Positions 7,433 to 16,136 of a stretch of DNA of 64,000 bases are shown here, piece after piece; within the stretch, counting starts at the first letter, position 1; every line of letters begins with the position of its first letter. Source of the stretch: Polyangium sp. y55x31 (GTDB lineage: Bacteria > Myxococcota_A > Polyangia > Polyangiales > Polyangiaceae); contig NZ_JARZHG010000056.1 of NCBI RefSeq assembly GCF_029946505.1, positions 1 to 64,000 on the forward strand. Direction: 5' to 3'. Below the pieces are notes generated by a model, which did not search any database, was not told the origin of the DNA, and worked only from the letters and a program-made list of their open reading frames with translations. Position numbers and translations under genes: made by a program.

Positions 7433-9532
7433 TTGCATCCGCACCGGAAATTCGCCCTTGCATCCCAGACGCCCGGGCACGCGCGTGCCGAGCACGCGCA
7501 CCTGCGCATCCTGGCGAAAGCGGCGAGTCGATTGGTCCTCTGCGACAACCCGTCGGAGCTGCTCGGGTCGCTCTTCGAGGAGCTGGCGAACGACCTCGGC
7601 GTCGAGCTTTACTTCAATTACATGATCGGCGACGTGCCGGACACCCTCGTCCTCGAATCAGCCGGCGGGATCTCGCCCGAGGACGAGCTCCGATACCGGC
7701 AGATCGCGTTCGGCCAGTACATGTGCGGGACCGTCGCCGCGACACGAAAGCCGCTCATCGCCTTCGATCTCCAGCATTCGAACCTGGGCAGCAGCGCGGA
7801 GCTGAAAAAATCGGGCGTTCGGGCATATGCGGGATATCCGCTCATGTCGCACGGCCGCCTGCTCGGCACCCTGGCGTTCGCCACCACCCGGCGCCCGCGC
7901 CTCCGCGCCGACGAGCTCCAGCTCATGCAGCTCCTCAGCGATCAGGTCGCGGCGGTGCTCGAACGCAATCGCCTGGTCCAGAGCCTCCAGGCGAGCGAGC
8001 AGGCGGCGCAGCGGCACCTCGCGCTCCTCCAGAACGTGTATTCCACCGCCCCGGTGGGCCTCTGCTTCCTCGACCGGGATCTCCGGTACGTGCACGTCAA
8101 CGAGACGCTCGCGCGTATCAGCGGCCGCTCCATCTCCGAGCACCTCGGCCGCACGCTCGGCGAATTCATTCCCGAGGCCACCCCGTTCAAAGCGTTATGC
8201 CAGCGGGTCCTCGAGACGGGGCAGGCGGTCACGAATTGCGAGCTCCGCCATGAGCGACCCGAGGGGGATCGGCATTGGCTGGTCAGCGTCCATCCCGTGC
8301 ACGACGAGGCGTCGACGTTGCTCGGCATCAACGTGGTCGTGCAGGAGGTCACGGAGAGAAAGCGGGCCGAGCAGGCGCTACGCGAGAGCGAGCAGGCCCT
8401 CCGGGAGGCCGATCGCCGCAAGGACGAGTTCCTCGTGATGCTCGCCCACGAATTGCGCAATCCCCTCGCGCCCATTCGCACGGCCATTCAGGTCCTCGAC
8501 ATCACGGGCGGCAGCGCGCCCGACGTGGTCCGCACGCGCGAGATGATCCAGCGCCAGGTGACGCACATGGCCCGGATGATCGACGACCTGCTCGACGTCT
8601 CGCGTGTCGCCCGCGGCAAGGTCGAGCTGCGCAAGGAGCCGTGTGACCTCGCGCGGATCGTCCGCCAGGTCGCCGACGATTACGGGCCTGCGTTCCAGGG
8701 CAATGGCATCGAGCTCTTGGTCTCGCTGCCGGACGAGCCCGTCTGGACCTGCGGAGATCACACGCGCCTGGCGCAGGTCATCGGCAACCTCCTGCACAAT
8801 GCGCTCAAATTCACGGACGAGGGCGGGCACGTGCTCGCTTGCCTCGTGACGGATCCGGCGACGAACAGCGCGACGATCGTGGTGGAGGATTCGGGGATCG
8901 GCATGGATCCCGCGATGATCCCGCGCGTCTTCGAGACCTTCAGCCAGGCCGATAGCAGCCTCGATCGAAAACGCGGCGGCCTCGGGCTCGGGCTCTCGCT
9001 GGTGCGGAGCCTGATCGCGCTGCACGGCGGATCCGTCGAGGCCCACAGCGAGGGCCCGGGACGCGGATCGACCTTCCGCGTGCGGCTGCCGCTCTCGTCC
9101 GCGCCCGAGCATTCCACGGGACAACCGGAGCCTGCCCGGCCCGCCTCTCCTTCGCGGGAAGAGACATTGCGGGTGCTCGTGGTCGAGGACAACCGCGACA
9201 CCGCGGACATCCTCAAGAAATTGCTCGTCCTCCTCGGATATCGCGCCGAGGTCGCATACACGGGACCTTCGGGGCTCGACGTGGGGCGCAGGCTGGCGCC
9301 GGACGTCGTGCTCTGCGACCTCGGTTTGCCGGGAATGGACGGGTATGCGCTGGCGCGCGCGCTGCGAGCCGATCCGGCGACGGCGGGGGCGTACCTCATC
9401 GCGCAGACCGGATACGGCCACGCGGAGGATCGCCGCCGCGCGCGGGAAGCGGGCTTCGATCTGCACATGACGAAGCCGATCGATCCGACCGAGCTCGAGC
9501 GCGTTTTGTCCTCGGTCGCGGCGCGCGCTTAA
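7433..9532 (+). CDS. Hybrid sensor histidine kinase (GAF-PAS-HisKA-HATPase-REC)
   Basis: The 699-residue protein has, in order, a GAF domain (about 30-180), a PAS domain (about 200-305), a short coiled coil, and a HisKA domain with phospho-acceptor His339 in LAHELRNPL. An ATPase domain follows, with N box HNALKF (about 455-460) and DSGIGM (486-491). A receiver domain (about 578-697) has Asp629 and Lys681. There is no membrane segment, so this is a cytosolic sensor. The assigned start is a TTG without a clear Shine-Dalgarno sequence, so the true N-terminus may differ by some tens of residues. No cognate output gene is adjacent; signal and target are unknown. Confidence 0.9.
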   Translation: MHPHRKFALASQTPGHARAEHAHLRILAKAASRLVLCDNPSELLGSLFEELANDLGVELYFNYMIGDVPDTLVLESAGGISPEDELRYRQIAFGQYMCGTVAATRKPLIAFDLQHSNLGSSAELKKSGVRAYAGYPLMSHGRLLGTLAFATTRRPRLRADELQLMQLLSDQVAAVLERNRLVQSLQASEQAAQRHLALLQNVYSTAPVGLCFLDRDLRYVHVNETLARISGRSISEHLGRTLGEFIPEATPFKALCQRVLETGQAVTNCELRHERPEGDRHWLVSVHPVHDEASTLLGINVVVQEVTERKRAEQALRESEQALREADRRKDEFLVMLAHELRNPLAPIRTAIQVLDITGGSAPDVVRTREMIQRQVTHMARMIDDLLDVSRVARGKVELRKEPCDLARIVRQVADDYGPAFQGNGIELLVSLPDEPVWTCGDHTRLAQVIGNLLHNALKFTDEGGHVLACLVTDPATNSATIVVEDSGIGMDPAMIPRVFETFSQADSSLDRKRGGLGLGLSLVRSLIALHGGSVEAHSEGPGRGSTFRVRLPLSSAPEHSTGQPEPARPASPSREETLRVLVVEDNRDTADILKKLLVLLGYRAEVAYTGPSGLDVGRRLAPDVVLCDLGLPGMDGYALARALRADPATAGAYLIAQTGYGHAEDRRRAREAGFDLHMTKPIDPTELERVLSSVAARA

Positions 9533-11214
9533 AACACTCGCATGCCGACCGTCACGCCGGGCCAGCCGAGAATGGGGTTCGGGCTGGTGGTCAGATCCAG
9601 GCCGGAGCTGTCGTAAGGAGCGAGCAGGGCATCTTCCACGGAACGCGCATTGACGACCGTGTAACTCGGGCCCGCAAAAAACCCGAGGCGCGCGCCGATC
9701 TCCAGGGCCGCGACGGCGCGCGCCTGCACGAGGTACGCGGTGGGCGCGAGGCTCGGCGTCTCGTGGAGCGAATACCCGAGGAGGTCGAGGTCGACCGAAA
9801 ATCGCTTCGAGATCTGCACGTGACCGCCGAGGCCCAAGGAAAGCGCAAGGCGCCGCTCGGCACCGACGACGCGCGTGCCTATGCCGTAGATGTTGTGCAT
9901 GTAATCGCCGCCGTGCTCGATGCCGGCCATCACGATGCCCGTCTCCTGCCCCCAGAGATCGATGTGCAGGCGGCCGTGACGGATGATGTTGAGCAGGCCG
10001 AACGATAGCGTGGAGCGGTCCGCGTAGTTGACGACCCCGAGCTGCACGCCTTTCACCGGGCCCGTGGCCACGTTGACGGCGCCAATCTGTACACCCGAAA
10101 CGGCGCCTCCGATGTTCAACATGCCGAGCTGCGCGCCGACCACGTCGCCCGCGATGTCGAGGGCGCCCATCTGCACGCCGAAGACCGGACCCGCGGCGAT
10201 GTCGATGCCGCCGATCTGCACGCCCCGCAGCGAGGTGGCGAGATTCAATCCGCCTGCCGCTTGCACGCCGCGCACGGGGCCGGCCACGATGTTCGCGACG
10301 GTGGTGAGCTGCACGCCGCAGGCGAACTCGCGCTCGATGTTCAGCCCCAAGCCGACTTCGAGTCCATCGAGGCCCGCGGCATACCCGGCGAGCAAGTTCG
10401 CCGAAAGATTGTGCACGACGTTCGCCCCTCGGCTCGTCGACGTGCCAAGCCAAAACAGCACGTTCGCGCCGGCAAAGTACTGCGTGGCGTCGCGACGCCA
10501 GCAAGGCGCGAGCTCTTCGAGCGAAGGTGTCCGCGTGGGCGTGGTGGGGGGCGTGGCCGCGGGCGCGTGGGCCGGTGCTGGCGCTGCCTTTCGCGGCACG
10601 GGGGCGTTTTTTGGCGGCGCTGCCTTTGCGGGTGGTTCCTGCGCCGGAGGCTCGCTTGTCTCCACGACGGGAGAAGGCTCGGGCTCGGCGGGCGCGTCGC
10701 TCGGCGCTTCACTCGGCGCTTCGCTCGGCGCTTCACTCGGCGCGGCAGCGGGTTTGTCCTCGGGCCGTTTGCCGAGCAACGCCGCGAGCTCGGCGGCCTC
10801 GTCGCGGGCGAGATTTCCAGCGAGCAGGGCCAACGTCTCCGCCGCGCGGTCCGCATCGTCCGGAAGATCGATCGTGCGACCGACGATCGCTCCCTCGCCC
10901 TCCGCGCGATAGGTCAGCGTCACGCGCCGCCCGCCCTCGCCGCGCAGCACGAAGGATGCTTTTCCCGCGGGCGCCGCGCCCGAAAGGACGACGGTCTTGC
11001 CAATCTCGCGACCGATCGCCGCGCGCACGGCTTCCGGATCCACGTCCCACGGCAATCCCTCGACGACGAGGACCACGGCGCTGCTGGTCGGCTCCTCGGC
11101 GAGCGCCGCGCCGGCGTACGTGGAAAGGGCGAGCGGGCCCGCGGCGAGCAAGGAGACGCGGAGCGCGAGGAGAATGGCTCGCGAGGCCCTCGTGGCGGCG
11201 TCGTTTCGGTTCAT
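9529..11214 (-). CDS. Exported protein with GVQ-type surface repeats
   Basis: The ATG at 11214 opens a signal sequence (to AGAALA). The 561-residue protein has an N-terminal region of about 140 residues and a Pro/Ala/Ser/Glu-rich linker with PSEA units. It then has at least seven repeats of about 20 residues of the form GVQxGxxNxAxGxxx (for example GVQIGAVNVATGPVK). A C-terminal part with alternating hydrophobic strands ends in Phe, as outer-membrane barrels do. The repeats resemble those called LA_2272-type surface repeats; the function is unknown. The last 4 bases overlap the end of the convergent kinase gene. It lies downstream of a sigma factor pair and is likely part of its output. Confidence 0.75.
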   Translation of the reverse strand: MNRNDAATRASRAILLALRVSLLAAGPLALSTYAGAALAEEPTSSAVVLVVEGLPWDVDPEAVRAAIGREIGKTVVLSGAAPAGKASFVLRGEGGRRVTLTYRAEGEGAIVGRTIDLPDDADRAAETLALLAGNLARDEAAELAALLGKRPEDKPAAAPSEAPSEAPSEAPSDAPAEPEPSPVVETSEPPAQEPPAKAAPPKNAPVPRKAAPAPAHAPAATPPTTPTRTPSLEELAPCWRRDATQYFAGANVLFWLGTSTSRGANVVHNLSANLLAGYAAGLDGLEVGLGLNIEREFACGVQLTTVANIVAGPVRGVQAAGGLNLATSLRGVQIGGIDIAAGPVFGVQMGALDIAGDVVGAQLGMLNIGGAVSGVQIGAVNVATGPVKGVQLGVVNYADRSTLSFGLLNIIRHGRLHIDLWGQETGIVMAGIEHGGDYMHNIYGIGTRVVGAERRLALSLGLGGHVQISKRFSVDLDLLGYSLHETPSLAPTAYLVQARAVAALEIGARLGFFAGPSYTVVNARSVEDALLAPYDSSGLDLTTSPNPILGWPGVTVGMRVF

Positions 11215-11275
11215 CGCGGACTTCGTGCCCGGAGGCGTCGCATTCGTTCTTTTGGCGCGTACGATTCGAAGGCAA

Positions 11276-12115
11276 TCACGGCGTGGGGCCGCGCATCGCG
11301 TCGAGCAGCGCTTTCGCCTCGGCCTTGCGATAACCGCCGAACGAGCCCGAAGCGAAGAGCTCGAGCGTCCGCTCGGCCTCGGCCGTTCGTCCGAGCCGCA
11401 CGAGGCAGAGCGCGCGGTTGTAATGCGCCTCGGGCGCGAACCGGCCGCGCGGCGCTGCTCGCAAATAGGCGTCCCACGCGGCGAGCGCGGCGGCGGGATC
11501 CCGCGTGACGAAATGAGCCTGGTGGGCGGCGCGGTAGAGCGCGTCGTCCGAGTCAACCCGAGGCGCAGGCGCCGCGGCGACCGGGGCTTCCTCCGCCGTC
11601 TCGCTCGGCGCGCTCGCTTTCGGAGGCTCTGCGGCCGCAATCTTTGGAGCCGCAACCATTGGAGCACCAACGGCATCGACGGGCGCAGCCTGGGGCTCGC
11701 TCGGCGTCGGCGAAACCTCGGGCTCGGCCTCGGCCACCTTCTCCGCGGGCGCTTCCGCCTTCTCCGCGGGCGCTTCCGCCGGGGCTGCGCCCTTCACGTT
11801 TTTCGCAGCAGGAGCCGCCGCCGGGGGATTCGACATGGCCTCCGCGGGCGCCTCCTCTTCTTCTCGTCCGAATCCGAGATCCTGCTTGATCTCGTACCAG
11901 ACGCTCGGCAATCTGTGCGTCGCGTCGGCCCACGCGACCGAGCCCACGAGCACGGCGGCGAGCGGGACCATCACGCGGATCGCCGCGAGCTTGCGCGCGC
12001 GACGCGCCTTCAGCGTGGCGAGCACGCGGGCGCGCGTCTCGGCTCCGCGGCCCTTCGATGCATCGGCCTCTTCGCGGAGCGCGCGGGTCGCGGCGCGGAG
12101 CACGTCGTCGTTCAT
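11276..12115 (-). CDS. Single-pass membrane protein with TPR-like domain, candidate anti-sigma factor
   Basis: The ATG at 12115 overlaps the stop of the sigma factor gene (ATGA), so the two are translationally coupled. The 279-residue protein has a cytosolic N-terminus of about 45 residues and a membrane segment (about 47-64, IRVMVPLAAVLVGSVAW). An Ala/Pro/Glu-rich periplasmic linker of about 110 residues follows, then a TPR-like C-terminus (HQAHFVTRDPAAALAAWDAYL, EAHYNRALCLVRLGRTAEAE). This layout and coupling suit an anti-sigma factor. The usual zinc-binding HX3CX2C motif is absent, so that role is inference. Confidence 0.72.
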   Translation of the reverse strand: MNDDVLRAATRALREEADASKGRGAETRARVLATLKARRARKLAAIRVMVPLAAVLVGSVAWADATHRLPSVWYEIKQDLGFGREEEEAPAEAMSNPPAAAPAAKNVKGAAPAEAPAEKAEAPAEKVAEAEPEVSPTPSEPQAAPVDAVGAPMVAAPKIAAAEPPKASAPSETAEEAPVAAAPAPRVDSDDALYRAAHQAHFVTRDPAAALAAWDAYLRAAPRGRFAPEAHYNRALCLVRLGRTAEAERTLELFASGSFGGYRKAEAKALLDAMRGPTP

Positions 12116-12714
12116 CGGCTCTCCTCCTCGTCGAGCAGGGCCCTGAGCTTCTGCTTCGCGTGGAACAGGCGCGTGCGCGCCGTGGCCTCGGGCACGCCCA
12201 TGATCTCTGCGGCCTCGCGCGCGCTGCGATCCTCGACCTCGCAGAGCACGAACGCCACACGTTGTTGTACGGGGAGCTGATCGAGGGCGCGGTCGAGCGC
12301 GCGGGCCAGCGCGGCGCGGCTCACGTCCCGCTCCGGGTTCGGCGCGTCCGGCAGAGGCTCGCGGCCGAGCCTTTCCAGGGCCGCGCGTCGGCGCGCTGCA
12401 GAGCGCAGGTGATGGCGAGCGTGGTTCACGGCGATCGAGACGAGAAACGTCTTGAGCGACGACTCGCCGCGGAACCGCTGCGCCGCGCTCGGCAGGCTGA
12501 CGAACACGTCGTGGACGAGATCCTCGGCCGCCGCGTCGTCGCCGGTGAGACGTCGGGCGAAGGCGCGCACGGTGGCGTAGTGCTCGTCGTACACCTCGGC
12601 GATCGCGGAGCTTTCGCCGCGACGCAGCCGCTCGACGAGCTCTTCCTCGGCCCGGGCGGCGCTGGCCGTGGGGCGCGAGAAGAAGAGAGGCGCAAGCAGA
12701 TCGAGGGCCCTCAT
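12112..12714 (-). CDS. ECF-family RNA polymerase sigma factor
   Basis: The 200-residue protein has sigma region 2 (about residues 35-105: YDEHYATVRAFARRLTGDDAAAEDLVHDVFV). It also has region 4 (about 140-195: LPVQQRVAFVLCEVEDRSAREAAEIMGVPEATARTRL..., a helix-turn-helix). Regions 1 and 3 are missing, which defines the ECF type. The ATG at 12714 gives a normal ECF length. The gene leads a minus-strand unit with the coupled membrane protein and the repeat protein, and probably drives its own operon. The divergent lipoprotein at 12952 could be another target. Confidence 0.9.
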   Translation of the reverse strand: MRALDLLAPLFFSRPTASAARAEEELVERLRRGESSAIAEVYDEHYATVRAFARRLTGDDAAAEDLVHDVFVSLPSAAQRFRGESSLKTFLVSIAVNHARHHLRSAARRRAALERLGREPLPDAPNPERDVSRAALARALDRALDQLPVQQRVAFVLCEVEDRSAREAAEIMGVPEATARTRLFHAKQKLRALLDEEESR

Positions 12715-12820
12715 CGCCCCCCTTCGTGCCCGCACGGATGCCCTTCGTTCAAGGTCCAACGTCGATTTCGTGCCCCCGGGGCGACCCGGTCCGGGAGGAC
12801 CCTCCGGGGTTTCTTCATCT

Positions 12821-12836
12821 TGTGACATCTCGCACA
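12821..12836. promoter_or_regulatory. CRP-like imperfect palindrome between divergent genes
   Basis: TGTGACATCTCGCACA has TGTGA and GCACA half-sites six bases apart, close to the TGTGA-N6-TCACA consensus of CRP/FNR-type regulators. It lies midway in the 237-bp gap between the ECF sigma gene and the divergent lipoprotein gene. Only the sequence pattern supports it. Confidence 0.3.
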
Positions 12837-12951
12837 AACAGAAAAGATTTGAACGAACGGCGGAGGACGGGGAACCCACGGACGAATCGACGGAAGGCGC
12901 GCGGGTGGCGAGTCTTCGTCGGGACAAACCTACCACCGTTCGAGGTGATGA

Positions 12952-13653
12952 ATGATGACGCGTCGCGCGGCCCAGGCTTGGGCTCTCGGGTTGTTTCTGT
13001 CCATGGTGACGGTGACGGGCGGGTGCTACATCGAGCACGGAAACGGCTCGTGGGACGATGACTGGTCCGATGGGTCGGGCGAGTACGGGCCGGCCGGGAT
13101 CTGCTTCGACATGTGCAATCACCTCGCCGGCTGCGGGACCATCGACGAGAGCGCGGTCCCCGGCTGCATCGACGGTTGCAATGCCCAGCACGCGTCGACG
13201 CCTTATCTGGTGGAGACGGGCAGCATCTGCGTGATCGAGGCGGGCTGCGTGGAGGCGCTCAACGACTACGATTGTCCGGGCGCGCCGCTGTCCATCATCC
13301 CCGGCAACGACGGCGCCGGCGGCTACAGCAGCAGCGGCAACGGGTACGGCACCGGCGGCAGCCCCGCTCCGAGCGGCGGCGCCGGCGGGTACGGCACCGG
13401 CGGCAATGGCGCCGGCGGCGAAGGGGGTTATGCGCAGGTCGAATGCACGGCCGATTGTGATTGCCCGAGCGGATCGTCCTGCATCGACGGCGCGTGCAAG
13501 GTCGCCTGCGTGGCGTCGTGCGAATGCCCGACGGGCCAGAGCTGTGTCGGCGGATATTGCGAGGCCCCGCCCGCGCCGCAGATCCCCTGCCAGGTGGATT
13601 GCGATTGCCCGAGCGGTCAGGTGTGCAGCGCAGGCGCGTGCGTGTCGGATTGA
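12952..13653 (+). CDS. Gly/Tyr-rich lipoprotein with CDCPxGxxC repeats
   Basis: Two ATGs (12952, 12955) follow GAGGTG at 12942-12947. The 233-residue protein has a lipoprotein signal ending in VTGGC, a Cys-rich region (about 45-110), and a Gly/Tyr/Ser-rich spacer (about 115-160, with GGYGTGG units). Three copies of a DCDCPSGxxCxxGxC-type module end it. Such modules are disulfide-stabilised and extracellular in other proteins. It faces the minus-strand zinc-ribbon genes tail to tail, with one base between stop codons. Its Gly/Tyr spacer makes it a conceivable substrate of the nearby radical SAM enzymes, but nothing proves this. Confidence 0.8.
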   Translation: MMTRRAAQAWALGLFLSMVTVTGGCYIEHGNGSWDDDWSDGSGEYGPAGICFDMCNHLAGCGTIDESAVPGCIDGCNAQHASTPYLVETGSICVIEAGCVEALNDYDCPGAPLSIIPGNDGAGGYSSSGNGYGTGGSPAPSGGAGGYGTGGNGAGGEGGYAQVECTADCDCPSGSSCIDGACKVACVASCECPTGQSCVGGYCEAPPAPQIPCQVDCDCPSGQVCSAGACVSD

Positions 13654-13654
13654 A

Positions 13655-14038
13655 CTACGAGTCGTTCTCGCCCTCGTCGTCCGGGGGGTTCGGCGTGGGC
13701 ATGAACCCCGGCGGAACCCAATCCGGCGGCGAGGGACCCAAGGTGGGAGGCTCCGTCGGCATGGGCGGCGGGCCGAATCCGAACCCGGGCGGCGCGGGCG
13801 CATTGGCCGGCAGCGGCGGCGCGCCATACCCCGGAACCGGCGGCGGCGCGCCGCTCGATGGATCCCACGGAGGAGGGACCAATGGAGCCGGCGGCAGCTT
13901 CTCCCAGAATTCAGGCGGAGGAGGGGGCGGGCGGTTCTCCGCCGTGTATCCCAGAAACCAGTTACACACCTGGCAATGAGGGTCCTCGAGTGAAGTCGAG
14001 GCGCGGCACATGACGCAGGTTCGGGTCGCATTGGACAT
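13655..14038 (-). CDS. Small protein with CX2CX10CX2C head and Pro-rich tail
   Basis: The ATG at 14038 follows GAGGGG at a good distance; an upstream in-frame TTG at 14059 overlaps the preceding stop. The 127-residue product has Cys8, Cys11, Cys22 and Cys25 in the exact CX2CX10CX2C spacing of a zinc ribbon. The remainder is Pro/Gly-rich (units such as PPPVPGYGAPP) with an acidic end. No signal peptide or membrane segment is visible, so it is likely cytosolic. The same cysteine spacing at the same positions occurs in the next gene upstream and, one residue earlier, at 15759. Function unknown. Confidence 0.7.
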   Translation of the reverse strand: MSNATRTCVMCRASTSLEDPHCQVCNWFLGYTAENRPPPPPPEFWEKLPPAPLVPPPWDPSSGAPPPVPGYGAPPLPANAPAPPGFGFGPPPMPTEPPTLGPSPPDWVPPGFMPTPNPPDDEGENDS

Positions 14039-14055
14039 GGTCGGAGTCCCCTCGC

Positions 14056-14340
14056 TCAATCCGTCCCGGCATCCTCGGCGCCGCCCGCACCTCCGGCTCC
14101 GCCCGCGCCGCCCCCGCCTCCCCCGCCCGGCCCGTCGATCGGCGGACCGCCATAGGCCGCGGTCATCACGCAGCCCTCGGCCGCCGCCGCCGCGAGGGTC
14201 AGCCCGAGCAAAAGCGCCGCCGCGCTGCGCAGCGGCGCGCCGCCCTCACCACGCAGGCGAGCGCCGCAATGCGGGCAGTTGCTCTCGGTCGATCGCGCAT
14301 GGCACCCACAGGCCGAACAAAGGACGAGGCTGGGAGGCAT
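14056..14340 (-). CDS. Small zinc-ribbon membrane/lipoprotein with Gly-rich tail
   Basis: The 94-residue protein starts MPPSLVLCSAC with Cys8, Cys11, Cys22 and Cys25 (CX2CX10CX2C). A hydrophobic segment (about 39-54, AAALLLGLTLAAAAA) follows, then an AEGC lipobox-like sequence at Cys57. The tail is almost pure Gly/Ala (GPGGGGGGGAGGAGG). The head closely matches the protein at 15759 (MPSxVLCxxC...ExxCPxCG). It diverges from the first radical SAM gene with 88 bases between starts, so the two probably share a control region. It could be a modification substrate or accessory protein. Confidence 0.75.
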   Translation of the reverse strand: MPPSLVLCSACGCHARSTESNCPHCGARLRGEGGAPLRSAAALLLGLTLAAAAAEGCVMTAAYGGPPIDGPGGGGGGGAGGAGGAGGAEDAGTD

Positions 14341-14428
14341 GTCGTGATGGTCGCAACGACCCGGCGGCCTCGTCAAGCGCTCTCGCGCCCCGCGACACGA
14401 AAGCACGAAACGGTTAAGCTCGGCGCCC

Positions 14429-15715
14429 ATGGCCGAGCCTGCGATCCCCGAGACGACCCCCGCCCCCCGCGCGCGCAGGCCCGAGGACGGCGACGCGCCC
14501 ATCCCGCTCTTCGCCGTCTGGGAGCTGACGATGAAATGCGATCAGCCCTGCCAGCATTGCGGATCCCGCGCCGGTCACGCCAGAAGCGCCGAGCTCTCGA
14601 CGAACGAGGTCCTCGACGTCGCCGACAGCCTCGCCCGCCTCGGCTGCCGCGAGGTCGTGCTCATCGGCGGCGAGGCGTATCTCCGCGAGGACATCCACGC
14701 GGTCGTCGGGCGCCTCGCCGGGCATGGGCTCCGCGTCGTCATGCAGACGGGCGGCCGCGCCATGACGGTCGAACGAGCGCGAAAGCTGCGCGACGCCGGC
14801 CTCACGGTGCTCGGCGTCTCCGTCGACGGGACGGCCCCGATTCACGACGAGCTCCGCGGCAATCGAGGCAGCCACGCCGCCGCGATGCGCGCGCTCGACG
14901 CAGGCGCCGCGGCCGGACTCCTCCTCACCGCGAATACGCAGATCAATCGCCTGAACATGGGCGTCCTGCGCGAGATCGCCGCCGAGATCCGCGCCCGGGG
15001 CGCGCTCGCGTGGCAAGTGCAGCTCACGGTGCCGATGGGCCGCGCGGCCGATCGCCCCGAATGGATCGTCGAGCCGTGGCACGTCGTGCCGATCATCGAC
15101 ACGCTCGCGTCGATCCAGCGCGAGGCGGCGATCGAGGGCCAGGGCAAGGGGTGGATCTTCGACGTCGTGGCGGGCAACAACCTCGGCTATTACGGCCCGC
15201 ACGAGGCCCTGCTCCGCTCGCGTCCGGGCGGCCAGGAGGCCTACTGGAGCGGCTGCCGCGCGGGCATTTCCGGCATCGGCATCGAATCGGACGGGACCGT
15301 GAAGGGCTGCCCCTCGTTGCCCACGGCGCCTTATGCCGGCGGCAACGTGCGCGCGCTCTCGCTCGACGCCATCTGGCAGCACGGAGAGGCGATCGGATTT
15401 GCCCGCGAGCGGACGGAAGACGAGCTCTGGGGATTCTGCCGGACCTGTTACTTCGCCCCGTATTGCCGCGCAGGCTGCTCGTGGACTACCCATTGCACGC
15501 TCGGGCGGCGCGGGAACAATCCGTTCTGTTATCACCGCGTGAAGGAGCTCGAAAAACGCGGCGTGCGCGAGCGCATCGAGAAGCGGAGGAACGCGCCGCA
15601 AGAGCCCTACGACTTCGGCCTGTTCGAGCTCGTCGAGGAGCCACTCGGCGCGGAGACGGCGAGCCCGACGGCCGGCGACGCGCCGCGACGTAGGTTGCCG
15701 ATCGCTTCCGATTGA
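14429..15715 (+). CDS. Radical SAM/SPASM enzyme, first copy
   Basis: The 428-residue protein has the radical SAM cluster motif CX3CX2C at Cys37, Cys41 and Cys44 (KCDQPCQHCGS). It continues with GGEAYL, the usual post-cluster glycine motif, and VSVDGTAPIHDELRG. The C-terminal SPASM region carries further Cys in SGCRAGISGIG, VKGCPSLPT and FCRTCYFAPYCRAGC, then CYHR, enough for auxiliary Fe-S clusters. SPASM enzymes modify peptides or proteins by radical chemistry, as in AlbA, anSME, PqqE and MftC. It is a paralogue of the protein at 16133, and 43 bases separate it from the small gene at 15759. Substrate unknown. Confidence 0.92.
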   Translation: MAEPAIPETTPAPRARRPEDGDAPIPLFAVWELTMKCDQPCQHCGSRAGHARSAELSTNEVLDVADSLARLGCREVVLIGGEAYLREDIHAVVGRLAGHGLRVVMQTGGRAMTVERARKLRDAGLTVLGVSVDGTAPIHDELRGNRGSHAAAMRALDAGAAAGLLLTANTQINRLNMGVLREIAAEIRARGALAWQVQLTVPMGRAADRPEWIVEPWHVVPIIDTLASIQREAAIEGQGKGWIFDVVAGNNLGYYGPHEALLRSRPGGQEAYWSGCRAGISGIGIESDGTVKGCPSLPTAPYAGGNVRALSLDAIWQHGEAIGFARERTEDELWGFCRTCYFAPYCRAGCSWTTHCTLGRRGNNPFCYHRVKELEKRGVRERIEKRRNAPQEPYDFGLFELVEEPLGAETASPTAGDAPRRRLPIASD

Positions 15716-15758
15716 CAAGGGCGGCCCGCTGCGTTGTCCTCTCCCGAGGAGCCTCGCC

Positions 15759-16136
15759 ATGCCCTCGATGGTCCTCTGCCCGTCTTGCAAGCGGCACGTC
15801 TTCCCGCGCGAAACCTCGTGCCCCTTCTGCGGCCTCGCCATTTCCGCCGATCCGGGCGCCGCGCCTCCTTCGCCGACGCCCGAGATGTCGCGCGGCCAGC
15901 GTTATCTCGTCGGCGCCGCGATCGTCGCGACCGTCGCCGTCGCCGCAGGGTGCAACACGAAACCCGCCCGGGATCCGAATGACGTCCAGACGCAGGAGGA
16001 GCTCGAAAGGGCGCATCAGAAACAGATGGACGAGGAACAGGAGCGCCACCCCGGCGGCGGCCCCTGCGTGAACAACGTCTGTCCACCTTATGGCTGCGTC
16101 TTCCCGGACGAGGCCTGCGACATCCTGCGCGTTTGA
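15759..16136 (+). CDS. Small zinc-ribbon lipoprotein with Cys-rich tail, coupled to radical SAM gene
   Basis: The ATG at 15759 follows GAGGAGCC. The 125-residue protein has Cys7, Cys10, Cys21 and Cys24 (CX2CX10CX2C), a hydrophobic segment (about 49-63) and AAGC at Cys65. A charged, Glu/Gln-rich stretch follows, then a C-terminal cluster with Cys103, Cys108, Cys113 and Cys120 (CVNNVC, YGCVFPDEAC). Its stop overlaps the TTG start of the second radical SAM gene (TTGA), so expression is coupled. Head, membrane segment and A-x-G-C sequence are shared with the protein at 14056. It is the best substrate candidate in the locus, though this is inference. Confidence 0.8.
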   Translation: MPSMVLCPSCKRHVFPRETSCPFCGLAISADPGAAPPSPTPEMSRGQRYLVGAAIVATVAVAAGCNTKPARDPNDVQTQEELERAHQKQMDEEQERHPGGGPCVNNVCPPYGCVFPDEACDILRV

